Below, piece after piece: positions 11,220-21,620 of a stretch of DNA of 64,000 nt. The notes beneath the pieces were generated by a model, which saw only the letters and a program-made list of their open reading frames with translations, was not told the DNA's origin and did not search any database. The position numbers and the translations under genes were made by a program. Each line of letters opens with the position of its first letter. The first letter of the stretch is position 1. Source of the DNA: Thinopyrum elongatum (Eukaryota; Streptophyta; Magnoliopsida; Poales; Poaceae); assembly GCA_011799875.1 (NCBI GenBank), contig CM022302.1:375490775-375554774 (forward strand), given 5' to 3'.

Positions 11220-12400
11220 AACAACGCTACGTACGCTTTGACCGGGTAGGTCCCAGCCGTCAAGGAGGATATGGAGGCACTCCCTTTGCGTGCGAAGATA
11301 TATGTGGTGGGTCCCAGCTGTCAGGGGGAGGAATCATTTTTTTTGCGCGTAATAAGGAGGCACTTCCTTGCGTGCGAAGATGTAGCTGGTGGGTCCAGCT
11401 GTCAGCCTCACCGTGTACAGTCGTCTTTTGATGGCTGTCGTTTGTTGACAACATTGACCACGCCGCGTGGAGAGCACCAAGGCGGTGGGCGACGGCGAGG
11501 CCTGGTAAGGGAACGATGCGGAGCCGAGGAAGACGAGGCAGTGGATGCCCACGCGGAGGGGAGTACGAGGGTTCACTGGTTCCGCTGCGGTGTGAGGCTG
11601 CCGTCACCGAAGAATAACACGGGGTGTGGGTGAGTAGAGGGAAGGCCTGGCCGGCAGTGGGATTAGGGTGGGACGGTGAGGCCTGCGCGGTAGCACTGCC
11701 GCCCATGAGAGGCAGAGCAGGCGGTCCCACCGGCGCTGGTTTGGGCGGCTGGACCAAGAAGATCAGAGGTTGAAGAAGCAGCACGGTTGTTGGATTAACA
11801 TCCAGCGGTCCAGCTGCTAGAATCATTTGTTGACTAAGTTGACAAAGCCCCGCGTACGCGTCAGCTTAGTAGGCCCACCAGTCAGCGTAATAAGGAGGCA
11901 CTTGCTTGTGTGGGTCCCTACTGTCAGCCTCTCCACTTACATCCCTCTTCCGATGGCTGTCATTTGTTGACCATTTTGACCATGCCGTGCCGAGAGCACC
12001 AACGCGGTGGACGATGGCGAGGCCCAGGAAGGGAATGACCCGGAGTCGGCGAAGCCACAGCAGTGGATGCCCACACTGAGGGGAGTACGAGTGCTGACTG
12101 CGGTTGTGGGGTGAGGCTTCCATCACCGAAAAATAACAGGAGGTGCGGGTGGGTAGAGGGATGGCCTGGCCAGCGGTGGGAGTAGGGTGGGCCGGTGAGG
12201 CCTGCGCGGCAGCACAGCCGGCCACGGAAGGAGGGAGCAGGCAGTCCCGTCGGCGCTGGTTTGGGAGGCTGGAGCAGGAAGATCAGAGATTGAAGAAGCA
12301 CGCCGGCGGTTGGATGGACATCCAACAGTCATTGCTCTATGTTGACTAAGTTGACAAAGCCTTGCGTACGCGTCAAAAAAAAATTTAGGACAGCGTTATC
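11220..12400. repeat. Two-copy tandem unit of about 0.6 kb (C1)
   Basis: Two diverged direct copies (about 11220-11850 and 11870-12360). Each runs from a ggtgggtcccagctgtcag/ggaggcacttcc block, through gttgaccattttgacca-type sequence and a GC-rich part with ggatggcctggcc, to ttgactaagttgacaaagcc. C2 holds three copies (34580-37400). TTGAC cores are frequent. The minus-strand open frames inside are GC-driven and not conserved between copies. Confidence 0.6.
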
Positions 12401-12796
12401 GTCAACCTAGTAGGCCCACAAGTCATTTGCCATTATTTTTAATAATTTACAGCCCATTTGCTAATTCTTAAGGATATTTTGAAGCCCATATTCTTTTTGT
12501 TTGCATTACAAACCATATTCTAGCCACTGCTAAAAAATTCAACAAAATTTTGCATATTTCGGTGGGGTCCAAACTCTTTTAATCACGAAATTTTGAGTCA
12601 CATTAAAAATAATTATAAAAATAATTTTATTTCAGATTAAAATAAAATGAAATTTTCCCGGCAAAAAAAAAACAATGAAATTTAAAATCTTGAAATCCTG
12701 AAAAAACAAAATTTGAATCTAGTTGCCGGTTTTCTGTGTTTTTAAAATTTACAGCCCATTTCTTACTACTTATAGCCCATTTTCTAGGGAAGCCGA
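12401..12796. other. AT-rich CACTA C1 segment up to the retrotransposon insertion
   Basis: AT-rich, non-coding. It is collinear with 36085-36465 of C2 (shared ctaattcttaaggat, agcccatattctttttgtt, gccggttt). The last five bases, gccga, are duplicated at 21225-21229, on the other side of the inserted retrotransposon. Confidence 0.7.
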
Positions 12797-13147
12797 TGAT
12801 GTCTACTATGCAACCTTCTTCTTGTAGACTCGTGTTGGGCCTCCAAGCGCAGAGCTTTGTAGGACAGTAGCAAATTTCCGTCAAGTGGATGACCTAAGGT
12901 TTATCAATCCGTGGGAGGCGCAGGATGAAGATGGTCTCTCTCAAACAACCCTGCAACCAAATAACAAAGAGTCTCTTGTGTCCCCAACACACCCAATACA
13001 ATGGTAAATTGTATAGGTGCACTAGTTCGGCAAAGAGATGGTGATACAAGTGTAATATGGATAGTAGATATATGTTTTTGTAATCTGAAAATATAAAAAC
13101 AGCAAGGTAACTAGTAACAAAAGTGAGCGAAAACGGTATTGCAATGC
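12797..13147 (-). repeat. Partial LTR (terminal 351 bp) at the left end of the composite element
   Basis: It matches the first 351 bp of the LTRs at 13951 and 19840 (plus-strand order), starting tgatgtctactatgcaacc. It stops abruptly after ggtattgcaatgc, where the other LTRs continue ttgaaaacaagg but this one runs into chromovirus pol. It carries the outer TSD on its left. Confidence 0.85.
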
Positions 13148-13950
13148 AGGACAAGCAAGCAAGCAACGAAGTTTGTGGCTTGTAGAACCATGCCCAAATA
13201 GGAGATGATTTTCACCGCTATAACCTCCGGCATGAAATTAATCCCAGTGTTTAGTGAGTTTCCAGATGTATTCCCTGAAGAATTGCTAGGAATGCCACCA
13301 GATCGGGAGCGTGAGTTTGCTATTTATCTTGTGCCAGGGACATCACCCATATACAAGAAGTATTACCGGATGCCTTCATCCGAGTTAGTTGAGCTGAAAA
13401 AGCAACTTGATGAGATGCTCAAGAAAGGGTAAATCTGCCCCAGTTCCTCACCATGGGGATCGCCTGCTATATTTGTGGACAAGAAAGATGGTAGTCTTCG
13501 GATGTGTGTAGACTACCGCTAGCTTAATGATGTCACTATCAAGAATAAGTACCCGCTCCCCAGGATTGACGATTTGTTTGATCAACTGAATGGAGCCCAA
13601 ATATTCTCCAAGATTGATTTACGGACCGTGTACCATCAACTCAAGATCAAGAAGGAAGATATTCCTAAGATCGCATTCACCACTCGATACGGTCTATATG
13701 AGTATACAGTTATGTCTTTCGGTTTGACAAATGCCCCTGCCTTCTTCATGCATATGATGAACAAAGTGTTCATGGACTTCTTGGACAAGTTCGTGGTGGT
13801 CTTCATCGACGATATTCTCATATACTCTAAAGGGGAAGAAGAGCATAAACAACACCTCCGAGCAGTATTGCAAAGGCTCCGTGACCACCAATTATATGCA
13901 AAATTCAGCAAGTGTGAATTCTGGCTTAAGCAAGTAGGATTCTTGGGGCA
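13148..13950 (+). pseudogene. Chromovirus (Tekay/Del-like) reverse transcriptase fragment
   Basis: A plus-strand pol fragment trapped between two LTR pieces of an unrelated element. Translation gives the linker [18 protein letters not shown] near 13255-13308, then [57 protein letters not shown] and the catalytic box [12 protein letters not shown], with both aspartates present. It ends [15 protein letters not shown] at about 13950. Two in-frame TAA/TAG stops (near 13431 and 13520) break it. The wording fits the Tekay/Del chromovirus lineage, not Athila or Tat. No LTR, protease or integrase of that element is seen. Confidence 0.8.
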
Positions 13951-15322
13951 TGATGTCTACTATGCAACCTTTATTCTTGTAGACGTTGTTGGGCCTCCAA
14001 GTGCAAAGTTTTGTAGGACAGTAGCAAATTTCCCTCAAGTGGATGACCTAAGGTTTATCAATCCGTGGGAGGCGTAGGATGAAGATGGTCTCTCTCAAAC
14101 AACCCTGCAACCAAATAACAAAGAGTCTCTTGTGTCCCCAACACACCCAATACAATGGTAAATTGTATAGGTGCACTAGTTCGGCGAAGAGATGGTGATA
14201 CAAGTGTAATATGGATAGTAGATATAGGTTTTTGTAATCTGAAAATATAAAAACAGCAACGTAACTAGTAACAAAAGTGAGCAAAAACGGTATTGCAATG
14301 CTTGAAAACAAGGCCTAGGGTTCATACTTTCACTAGTGCAAATTCTCTCGACAATGATAACATAATTGGATCATATAACAATCCCTCAACATGCAACAAA
14401 GAATCACTCCAAAGTTTCTATCGGAGAACATAGGACGAAAACGTGCATCAACCCCTATGCATAGATTACCCCAATGTCACCTCGGGAATCCGCGAGTTGA
14501 GTGCCAAAACATACATCAAGGGAATCAATAGAACATCCCATTGTCACCATAGATATCCCATCATAAGACATACATCAAGTGTAATCAAATCCAATACTCA
14601 ATCCAACATAACGAAACCTCAAAGAGCAAGACTCAATTCATCACATGAAGATAGAGGGGGAGAAACACCATATAATCCAACTATAGTAACAAAGCTCGCG
14701 GTACATCAAGATCATGCCAAATCAAGAACACGAGAGAGAGAGATCAAACACATAGCTACTGGTACATACCCTCAGCCCCGAGGGTGAACTACTCCCTCCT
14801 CGTCATGGAGACCGCCGGGATGATGAAGATGGGCTCCGGTGATGGTTTCCCCCTCCGACAGGGTGCCGGAACGGGCTCCCGATTGGTTTTTTGTGGCTAC
14901 AGAGGCTTGCGGTGGCGGAACTTCCAATCTAGGGTTCTTTTCGGAGGTTTCTATATTTATAGGAATTTTTGGCGTCGGAAACAAGTCAAGGGGGTGCCCG
15001 AGGGGCCCACAAGCCGTAGGGGCGCGCCCCCTAGGCTTGTGGTCGCCTCGGGACTCTTCTGGTCCAACTCCGATGCTCCATGGGTCTCTTCTGGTCCATA
15101 AAAAATCATCGTAAATTTTCAGCTCGTTTGGACTCCGTTTGATATTCCTTTTCTATAAAACTCAAAAACAAGGAAAAAACAGAAACTGGCACTGGGCTCT
15201 AGGTTAATAGGTTAGTTCCAAAAATAATATAAAATAGCATATTAATGCATATAAAACATCCAAAATAGATAATATAATAGCATAGAATAATAAAAAATTA
15301 TAGATACATTGGAGACGTATCA
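13951..15322 (-). repeat. 3' LTR of composite element
   Basis: 1372 bp; on the minus strand it starts TGATACGTCTCCAATG (15322) and ends in TAGACATCA (13951). It is a full-length partner of 19840-21224, with scattered differences. It contains a near-palindrome around ggggcgcgccccc (about 15019-15033) flanked by cacaagcc/ggcttgtg. Its left neighbour (gggca) does not match the bases right of the other LTR, so this edge is internal to the composite. Confidence 0.85.
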
Positions 15323-15345
15323 AGCATCCCCAAGCTTAATTCCTG
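15323..15345 (-). promoter_or_regulatory. Polypurine tract of composite element
   Basis: On the minus strand, the block ending AAGCTTGGGGATGCT abuts the LTR start. It closely resembles the Athila polypurine tract (aagcttgggggagt). Confidence 0.7.
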
Positions 15346-18300
15346 CTCGTCCTCGAGTAGGTAAATGATAAAAAATAGAATTTTTGATGTGGAATGCCAC
15401 CTAACATATTTATCAATGTAATCTTCTTTATTGTGGCAAGAATATTCAGATCCATAAGATTCAAAACAAAAGTTTAGTATTGTCATAAAAATAATAATAC
15501 TTCAAGCATACTAATAAAGCAATCATGTCTTCTCAAAATAACATGACCAAAGAAAGTTATCCCTACAAAATCATAGAGCCTGGCTATGCGCTATCTTCAT
15601 CACACAAAATATTTCATCATGCACAACCCTGATGACAAGCCAAGCAATTGTTTCATACTTTTAATGTTCTCAAGCTTTTTCAACTTTCACGCAATACATG
15701 AGCGTGAGCCATGGATATAGCACTATAAGTGGAATAGAGTATGGTGGAGGTTGTGAGGAGAAGACAAAAAGGAGAAAGTCTCACATCAACTAGGCAAATT
15801 AATGGGCTATGTAGATGCCCATCAATTGATATCAATGCAAGTGAGTAGGGATTGCCATGCAACAGATGCACTAGAGCTATAAGTGTATAAAAGCTCAAAA
15901 TGAAACTAAGTGGGTGTGCATCCAACTCGCTTGCTCACGAAGACCTAGGGCAATTTGAGGAAGCCCATCATTGGAATATACAAGACAAGTTCTATAATGA
16001 AAAATTCCCACTAGTATATGAAAGTGACAAAATAGGAGACTCTCTATCATGAAGATCATGGTGCTACTTTGAAGCACAAGTGTGGTAAAAGGATAGTAAC
16101 ATTGTCCCTTCTCTCATTTTTTTGTTTGGGCTCTTTGGCCTCTTTTATTTTTTTTATTTTTTTTAAGTCCAGAGTCTCATCCCAACTTGTGAGGGAATCA
16201 TAGCTTCCATCATCCTTTCCTCACATGGGACAATGCTCTAATAATGATGATCATCACACTTTTATTTACTTACAACTCAAGAATTACAAGTCGATACTAG
16301 AACAAAATATGAATCAATATGAATGCCTCCGATGGTGTACCGGGATGTGCAATGATCAAGAGTGACATGTATAAAAAATATGAACGGTGGCCAAGCCACA
16401 AATAGTATGCCAACTACATGATCATGCAAAGCAATATGACAATGATGGTATGTGTCATAATAAACGGAACGGTGGAAGTTGCATGGCAATATACCTCGGA
16501 ATGGCTATGGAAATGCCATAATAGGTAGGTATGGTGGCTGTTTTGAGGAAGGATATATGGTGGGTTTAATGCATCAGCGAAAGTTGTGCGGTACTAGAGA
16601 GGCTAGCAATGGTGGAAGGGTGAGAGTGCGTATAATCCATGGACTCGACATTAGTCATAAAGAACTCACATACTTATTGCAAAAATTTATTAGCTATCGA
16701 AACAAAGTACTAGACACATGCTCCTAGGGGATAGATTGGTAGGAAAAGACCATCGCTCGTCCCCGACCGCCACTCATAAGGAAGACAATCAAAAAATAAA
16801 TCATGCTCCGACTTCATCACATAACGGTTCACCATACGTGCATGCTACGGGAATCACAAACTTTAACACAAGTATTTCTACCAATCCACAATTACTCACT
16901 AGCATGTCTCTAATATCACCATCTTTATATCTCAAAACAAATGCAAGGAATCAAACTTCTGATATTATTCAATGCTCTTATATGAAAGTTTTTATTATAT
17001 CCCTCTTAGATGCCCATCATATTAGGACTAAATTCATAACATGAGCAAATTACCATGTTGTTTAAAGACTCTCAAAATAATATAAGTGAATCATGAGAGT
17101 TCATCAATTTCTATAAAATAAAACCACCGCCATGCTCTAAAAAGATATAAGTGAAGCACTAGAGCAACTGACAAACTACTCTAAAAAGATATAAGTGAAG
17201 ATCAATGAGTAGTCAAAAAATTAAATAACTAGGTGAAGACTCTCTCATCTAAGAATTTCAGATCTTAAATATTTTATTCAAACAGCAAGCAAAACAAAAT
17301 AAAATGACATTCCAAGGATAGCACATATCAAGTGAAGAAGCAAAAACTTAGGCTCAACCGATACTAACCTTTTATATCATGGTTTCCGTAAATCTTAAAA
17401 ACTTCATCCACACAAAACTCAACAAGAACTCGTGAGAAAAGTTAGTATGAATCAATGCAACACCTTATCATTCTCTAGTGTAGCAAATCACTAAAATTAT
17501 TATTTGACATTGCATACTAAATGCCTCTGCATATTTAATACTCCTATCCTCAAATAGAATCATTAAACAAGCAAACATATGCAAACAATGCAAACATAAC
17601 AGCAATCTGTCAAAACAAGACAGTCTGTAAAGAGTGCAATTGTACTCATACTTCCCTAACTCCAAATTTTTTGAAAAATTACCACACTGTATAAAATTTG
17701 TTGTAGCTTATTATGAAATTTTTTCAATATTTTATCATGTTCTGACTATTCACAAATATTCAAAACATAACAACAAACTTTCTGTTTTCAAAGAGCAACA
17801 TATAGACTTGCAAAATAAGCATGGTAAAGGCTATACTTGACAATTTTATTGAAATAAAATATACAAAAAATTACTATAAATAACAGCAAGCAAATCCTAA
17901 TAAAATAAAATGATGCTCCAAGCAAAACTCATATCATGTGACGAATAAAAATAGCTCCAAGTAAGGTTACCGATAATGTTGGAGACGAAAGAGGGGATGC
18001 CTTCCGGGGCATCCCCAAGCTTAGTTGCTTGTATCTTCCTTGAATATTATCTTGGGGTGCCTTGGGCATCCCCAATCTTAGGGTCTTGTCACTCCTTATT
18101 CTCCTCATATCGATATCTCACCCAAAACTTGAAAACTTCAATCACACAAAACTTAACGGAACTTCGTGAGATGGGTTAGTATGATAAAACAAATCATTCA
18201 CTTTGGTACTGTCAAGACAAGAATTTTTTTTATCACATGATGCCTAATTTACCCTATCATTTATACAATTTATATTGAGCAATATAAGCCATAGAAACTA

Positions 18301-18721
18301 GAAAACAAGCAAACTATGCATTGAAAACAGAATCTGTCAAAAACAGAACAGTCTGTAAAGATCTGAATTAAGCTCATACTTATGATACTCCAAAAGTTCT
18401 GAAAAATTAGGAAAACGTATATAATTTGTATTTTACTCCGCTGTAAAATATTCAGAGTTTTTCCACTTTCCAGTGAATTTTAACAATTCTCTTACTGGAC
18501 GCAAAAGTTTCTGTTTTTGCACAGAATCAAATCAACTATCAACCACACTATCCCAAAGGCTTTACTTGGCACTTTATTCAACCAAAAGTTATAAAACATG
18601 ATTACTGCAGTAGCTTAATCATGTGAACACACAAAAACAGTAGGGGTAAATATTGGGTTGTCTCCCAACAAGCGCTTTTCTTTAATGCCTTTTTAGCTAG
18701 GCATGATGATTTCAATGATGC
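15346..18721 (-). other. Non-coding internal region of composite element
   Basis: AT-rich, with no credible ORF on either strand. It contains two more copies of the polypurine-like motif (minus strand AAGCTTGGGGATGC at 18009-18022 and a one-mismatch copy at 18066-18079) and A/T homopolymer runs near 16133-16165. The place where other Gypsy elements carry RT and integrase is empty of coding sequence. Confidence 0.7.
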
Positions 18722-19714
18722 TCACATAAAAGATAAGAATTGAAACATAATGGGAGCATCATGAAGAATATGACTAGCACATTTGAGCCTAACCCACTTC
18801 CTATGCATAGGGATTTTGTGAGCAAATAATTTTTGGGAGCAATAATCAACTAGCATAGGAAAGCAAAACGAGCAATACTTCAAAACTTTCAACATAAAGA
18901 GAGGAAACTTGATATTATTGAGATACCTACAAGCATATGTTCCCCTCTCATAGTAATTTTCAGTAGCATCATGAATGAATTCAACAATATAACTGTCACA
19001 TAAAGCATTCTTTTCATGATCCACAAGCATAGAAATTTTATTACTCTCCACATAAGCAAAGTTATTCTCATGAATAGTGGGAGTATCATAAGAAACTCGA
19101 ATACTATAAATTGTTTCGACATTAGAAGAGTAATGTTCAGAAAAAGGGTAATCATAATTATGACAAGTTTTATAAATATAATCATCACTACTTTTTATAA
19201 CATAAGTGTCATCACAATAATCATCATAAGTAGCAACTTTGCTCTCATCAAAATCAATTGAATCCTCTTCCAAGATAGTGGAATCATTACTAAATAAAGT
19301 CATGACCTCTCCAAATCCACTTTTATCATCATAATAAGATTTAACACCCTCCAAAATAGTGGGATAATCATTACCTAGAGTTGACACTCTTCCAAACCCA
19401 CTTTCATCAATATAATCATCATAAATAGGAGGAATGATTTCATCATAATAAATTTTCTCATCAAAACTTGGGGGACAAAAAGTATCATCTTCATCAAACA
19501 TAGCATCCCCAAGCTTATGGCTTTGCATACCATTAGCATCATGGATATTCAAGGAATTCATACTAACAACATTGCAATCATGCTCATCATTCAAATATTT
19601 TATGCCAAACATTTTATTGAATTCTTCTTCTAACACTTGAGCACAATTTTCCTTTCCATCATTTTCACGAAAGACATTAAAAAGATGAAGCATATGAGGC
19701 AACCTCAATTCCAT
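18722..19714 (-). CDS. Acidic ORF of non-autonomous Gypsy element, 330 aa, function unknown
   Basis: An intact minus-strand ORF beginning at a real ATG (19714), 98 bp downstream of the primer site, the position where gag usually starts. The protein starts MELRLPHMLHLFNVFREND and is rich in Asp, Tyr and Ser. It contains an internal duplication: SGFGRVSTLGNDYPTILEG and, about 32 residues later, SGFGEVMTLFSNDSTILEE. No zinc knuckle, protease, RT or integrase motif is visible, and I do not recognise a known family. The C-terminal third is more basic and hydrophobic (KFPLFMLKVLKYCSFCFPML). It may be a diverged gag-derived protein or a protein specific to this non-autonomous family. The long open frame in otherwise decaying surroundings suggests fairly recent selection or recent insertion. 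Confidence 0.6.
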   Translation of the reverse strand: MELRLPHMLHLFNVFRENDGKENCAQVLEEEFNKMFGIKYLNDEHDCNVVSMNSLNIHDANGMQSHKLGDAMFDEDDTFCPPSFDEKIYYDEIIPPIYDDYIDESGFGRVSTLGNDYPTILEGVKSYYDDKSGFGEVMTLFSNDSTILEEDSIDFDESKVATYDDYCDDTYVIKSSDDYIYKTCHNYDYPFSEHYSSNVETIYSIRVSYDTPTIHENNFAYVESNKISMLVDHEKNALCDSYIVEFIHDATENYYERGTYACRYLNNIKFPLFMLKVLKYCSFCFPMLVDYCSQKLFAHKIPMHRKWVRLKCASHILHDAPIMFQFLSFM

Positions 19715-19811
19715 TTTTTTGTAGTTTTCTTTTATAGACTAAACTAGTGATAAAACAAGAAACTAAAAGATTCAATTGCAAGATCTAAAGATATACCTTC
19801 AAGCACTCACC

Positions 19812-19829
19812 TCCCCGGCAATGGCGCCA
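19812..19829 (-). promoter_or_regulatory. Primer binding site (tRNA-Asp type), composite element
   Basis: The minus strand reads TGGCGCCATTGCCGGGGA, 10 bases after the LTR end. This matches the complement of the plant tRNA-Asp 3' end except one base (A for G at position 8). It fixes the orientation of the element. Confidence 0.8.
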
Positions 19830-19839
19830 TAAAAGAGCT

Positions 19840-21224
19840 TGATGTCTACTACGCAACCTTCTTCTTGTAGACTCATGTTGGGCCTCCAAGCGCAGAGCTT
19901 TGTAGGATAGTAGCAAATTTCCCTCAAGTGGATGACCTAAGGTTTATCAATCCATGGGAGGCATAGGATGAAGATGGTCTCTCTCAAACAACCCTGCAAC
20001 CAAATAACAAAGAGTCTCTTGTGTCCCCAACACACACAATACAATGGTAAATTGTATAGGTGCACTAGTTCGGCGAAGAGATGGTGATACAAGTGCAATA
20101 TGGATAATAAATATAGGTTTTTGTAATCTGAAAATATAAAAACAGCAAGGTAACTTGTAACAAAAGTGAGCAAAAACGGTATTGCAATGCTTGAAAACAA
20201 GGCCTAGGGTTCATACTTTCACTAGTGCAAATTCTCTCGACAATGATAACATAATTGGATCATATAACAATCCCTCAACGTGCAACAAAGAATCACTCCA
20301 AAGTTTCTATCGAAGGACGTAGGATGAAAACGTGCATCAACCACTATGCATAGATTACCCCAATGTCACCTCGGAAATCCACTAGTTGAGTGCCAAAACA
20401 TACATCAAGGGAATCAATAGAACATCCCATTGTCACCACAGATATCCCATCGCAAGACATACATCAAGTGTTCTCAAATCCAATACTCAATCCAACATAA
20501 CGAAACCTCAAAGAGCAAGACTCAATTCATCACAAGAAGATAGAGGGGGAGAAACACCATATAATCCAACTATAGTAACAAAGCTCGCGGTACATCAAGA
20601 TCGTGCCAAATCAAGAACACGAGAGAGAGATCAAACACATAGCTACTGGTACATACCATCAGCCCCGAGGGTGAACTACTCCCTCCTCGTCATGGAGACC
20701 ACCTGGATGATGAATATGGCCTCCGGTGATGGTTTCCCCCTCCGGCAGGGTGCCGGAACAGGCTCTTGATTGGTTTTTTGTGGCTATAGAGGCTTGCGGC
20801 GGCGGAACTTCCGATCTAGGGTTCTTTTCGGAGGTTTCTATATTTATAGGAATTTTTGGCGTCGGAAACAAGTCAAGGGGTTGCCTGAGGGGCCCACAAG
20901 CCATAGGGGTGCGCCCTAGGGGGGGGGCACCCCTAGGCTTGTGGTCGCCTTGGGACTCTTTTGGTCCAACTCCGATGCTCCGTGGGTCTCTTCTGGTCCA
21001 TAAAAAATCACCGTAAATTTTCAGCTCGTTTGGACTCCATTTGATATTCCTTTTCTGTAAAACTCAAAAACAAGGAAAAAACAGAAACTGGCACTGGGCT
21101 CTAGGTTAATAGGTTAGTCCCAAAAATAATATAAAATAGCACATTAATGCATATAAAACATCCAAAACAGATAATATAATAGCATGGAACATTAAAAAAT
21201 TATAGATACGTTGGAGACGTATCA
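19840..21224 (-). repeat. 5' LTR of composite element
   Basis: 1385 bp; on the minus strand it starts TGATACGTCTCCAACG at 21224 and ends GACATCA at 19840, followed by the primer site. It is followed on the right by gccga, the duplicated target. It is collinear with 13951-15322, including the GC-rich palindrome near 20905-20945. Confidence 0.9.
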
Positions 21225-21620
21225 GCCGAATACATCCCTACTCGTCTTTAAAGATTTGCAGCCCAGCAGGGCTGAGAAAAGCAAGTAGGCCTGGGTTGGG
21301 TATTGTCCAAAACAAAATAGAACTGGGCTAGCCATTTTCAGAAAGAAAAAAGAGATCAACTAGGCTCATCATGTGCTTAAATAAAAGCCCGGGCTTCGTC
21401 TCTACAACTGGGCGAGCAGCTGGGTCCCTGTTGTTACAATATTTCTCTCTTTAATAAAGGAAATGGCAAGCCATTTCCTTGTTTCAAAGAAAATATGACA
21501 GTCACAGCCGAGTTGAAAAGGGCAACAACATCCAACTCAAGCTTACAAATGGTACAAAAGGCCAATGATTAATTGTTCATGAAATTTAGACAAAACCCAG
21601 ATTGAACATGGCAATAACAT
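21225..21620. other. CACTA C1 segment between retrotransposon and F-box pseudogene
   Basis: Non-coding. It continues the C1 sequence broken at 12796 and is collinear with 36466-36640 and then 37590-37780 of C2 (shared gatttgcagcccagcagggctgag and gtttcaaagaaaatatgacagtca). About 0.9 kb present in C2 is missing here. Confidence 0.7.

Larger units (their letters stand above)
12797..21224 (-). mobile_element. Composite non-autonomous Gypsy element, minus strand
   Basis: It is flanked by the 5-bp duplication gccga (12792-12796 and 21225-21229). The empty-site counterpart exists in C2 near 36466 (aagcgaatacatcg), so these are true outer ends. Reading on the minus strand: 5' LTR 21224-19840, tRNA-Asp primer site, one acidic ORF (19714-18722), 3.4 kb non-coding, polypurine tract, full LTR 15322-13951. 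Then come a plus-strand chromovirus RT fragment (13950-13148) and a partial second LTR end (13147-12797). It encodes no RT or integrase of its own, so it depended on a partner element. The extra RT-plus-partial-LTR piece is not explained by a simple insertion. Confidence 0.8.

Noticed and set aside
10215..11220. Long minus-strand open frames with repeated VHPAST/CSSS-like peptides
   Set aside because: They are translations of the gatgaacag minisatellite and GC-rich units. The peptides change frame between C1 and C2 and have no domain.
13951..21224. Treating 13951-21224 as a simple complete element
   Set aside because: The flanks (gggca left, gccga right) do not form a target duplication; the matching gccga is at 12792-12796, so the left outer end is 12797.
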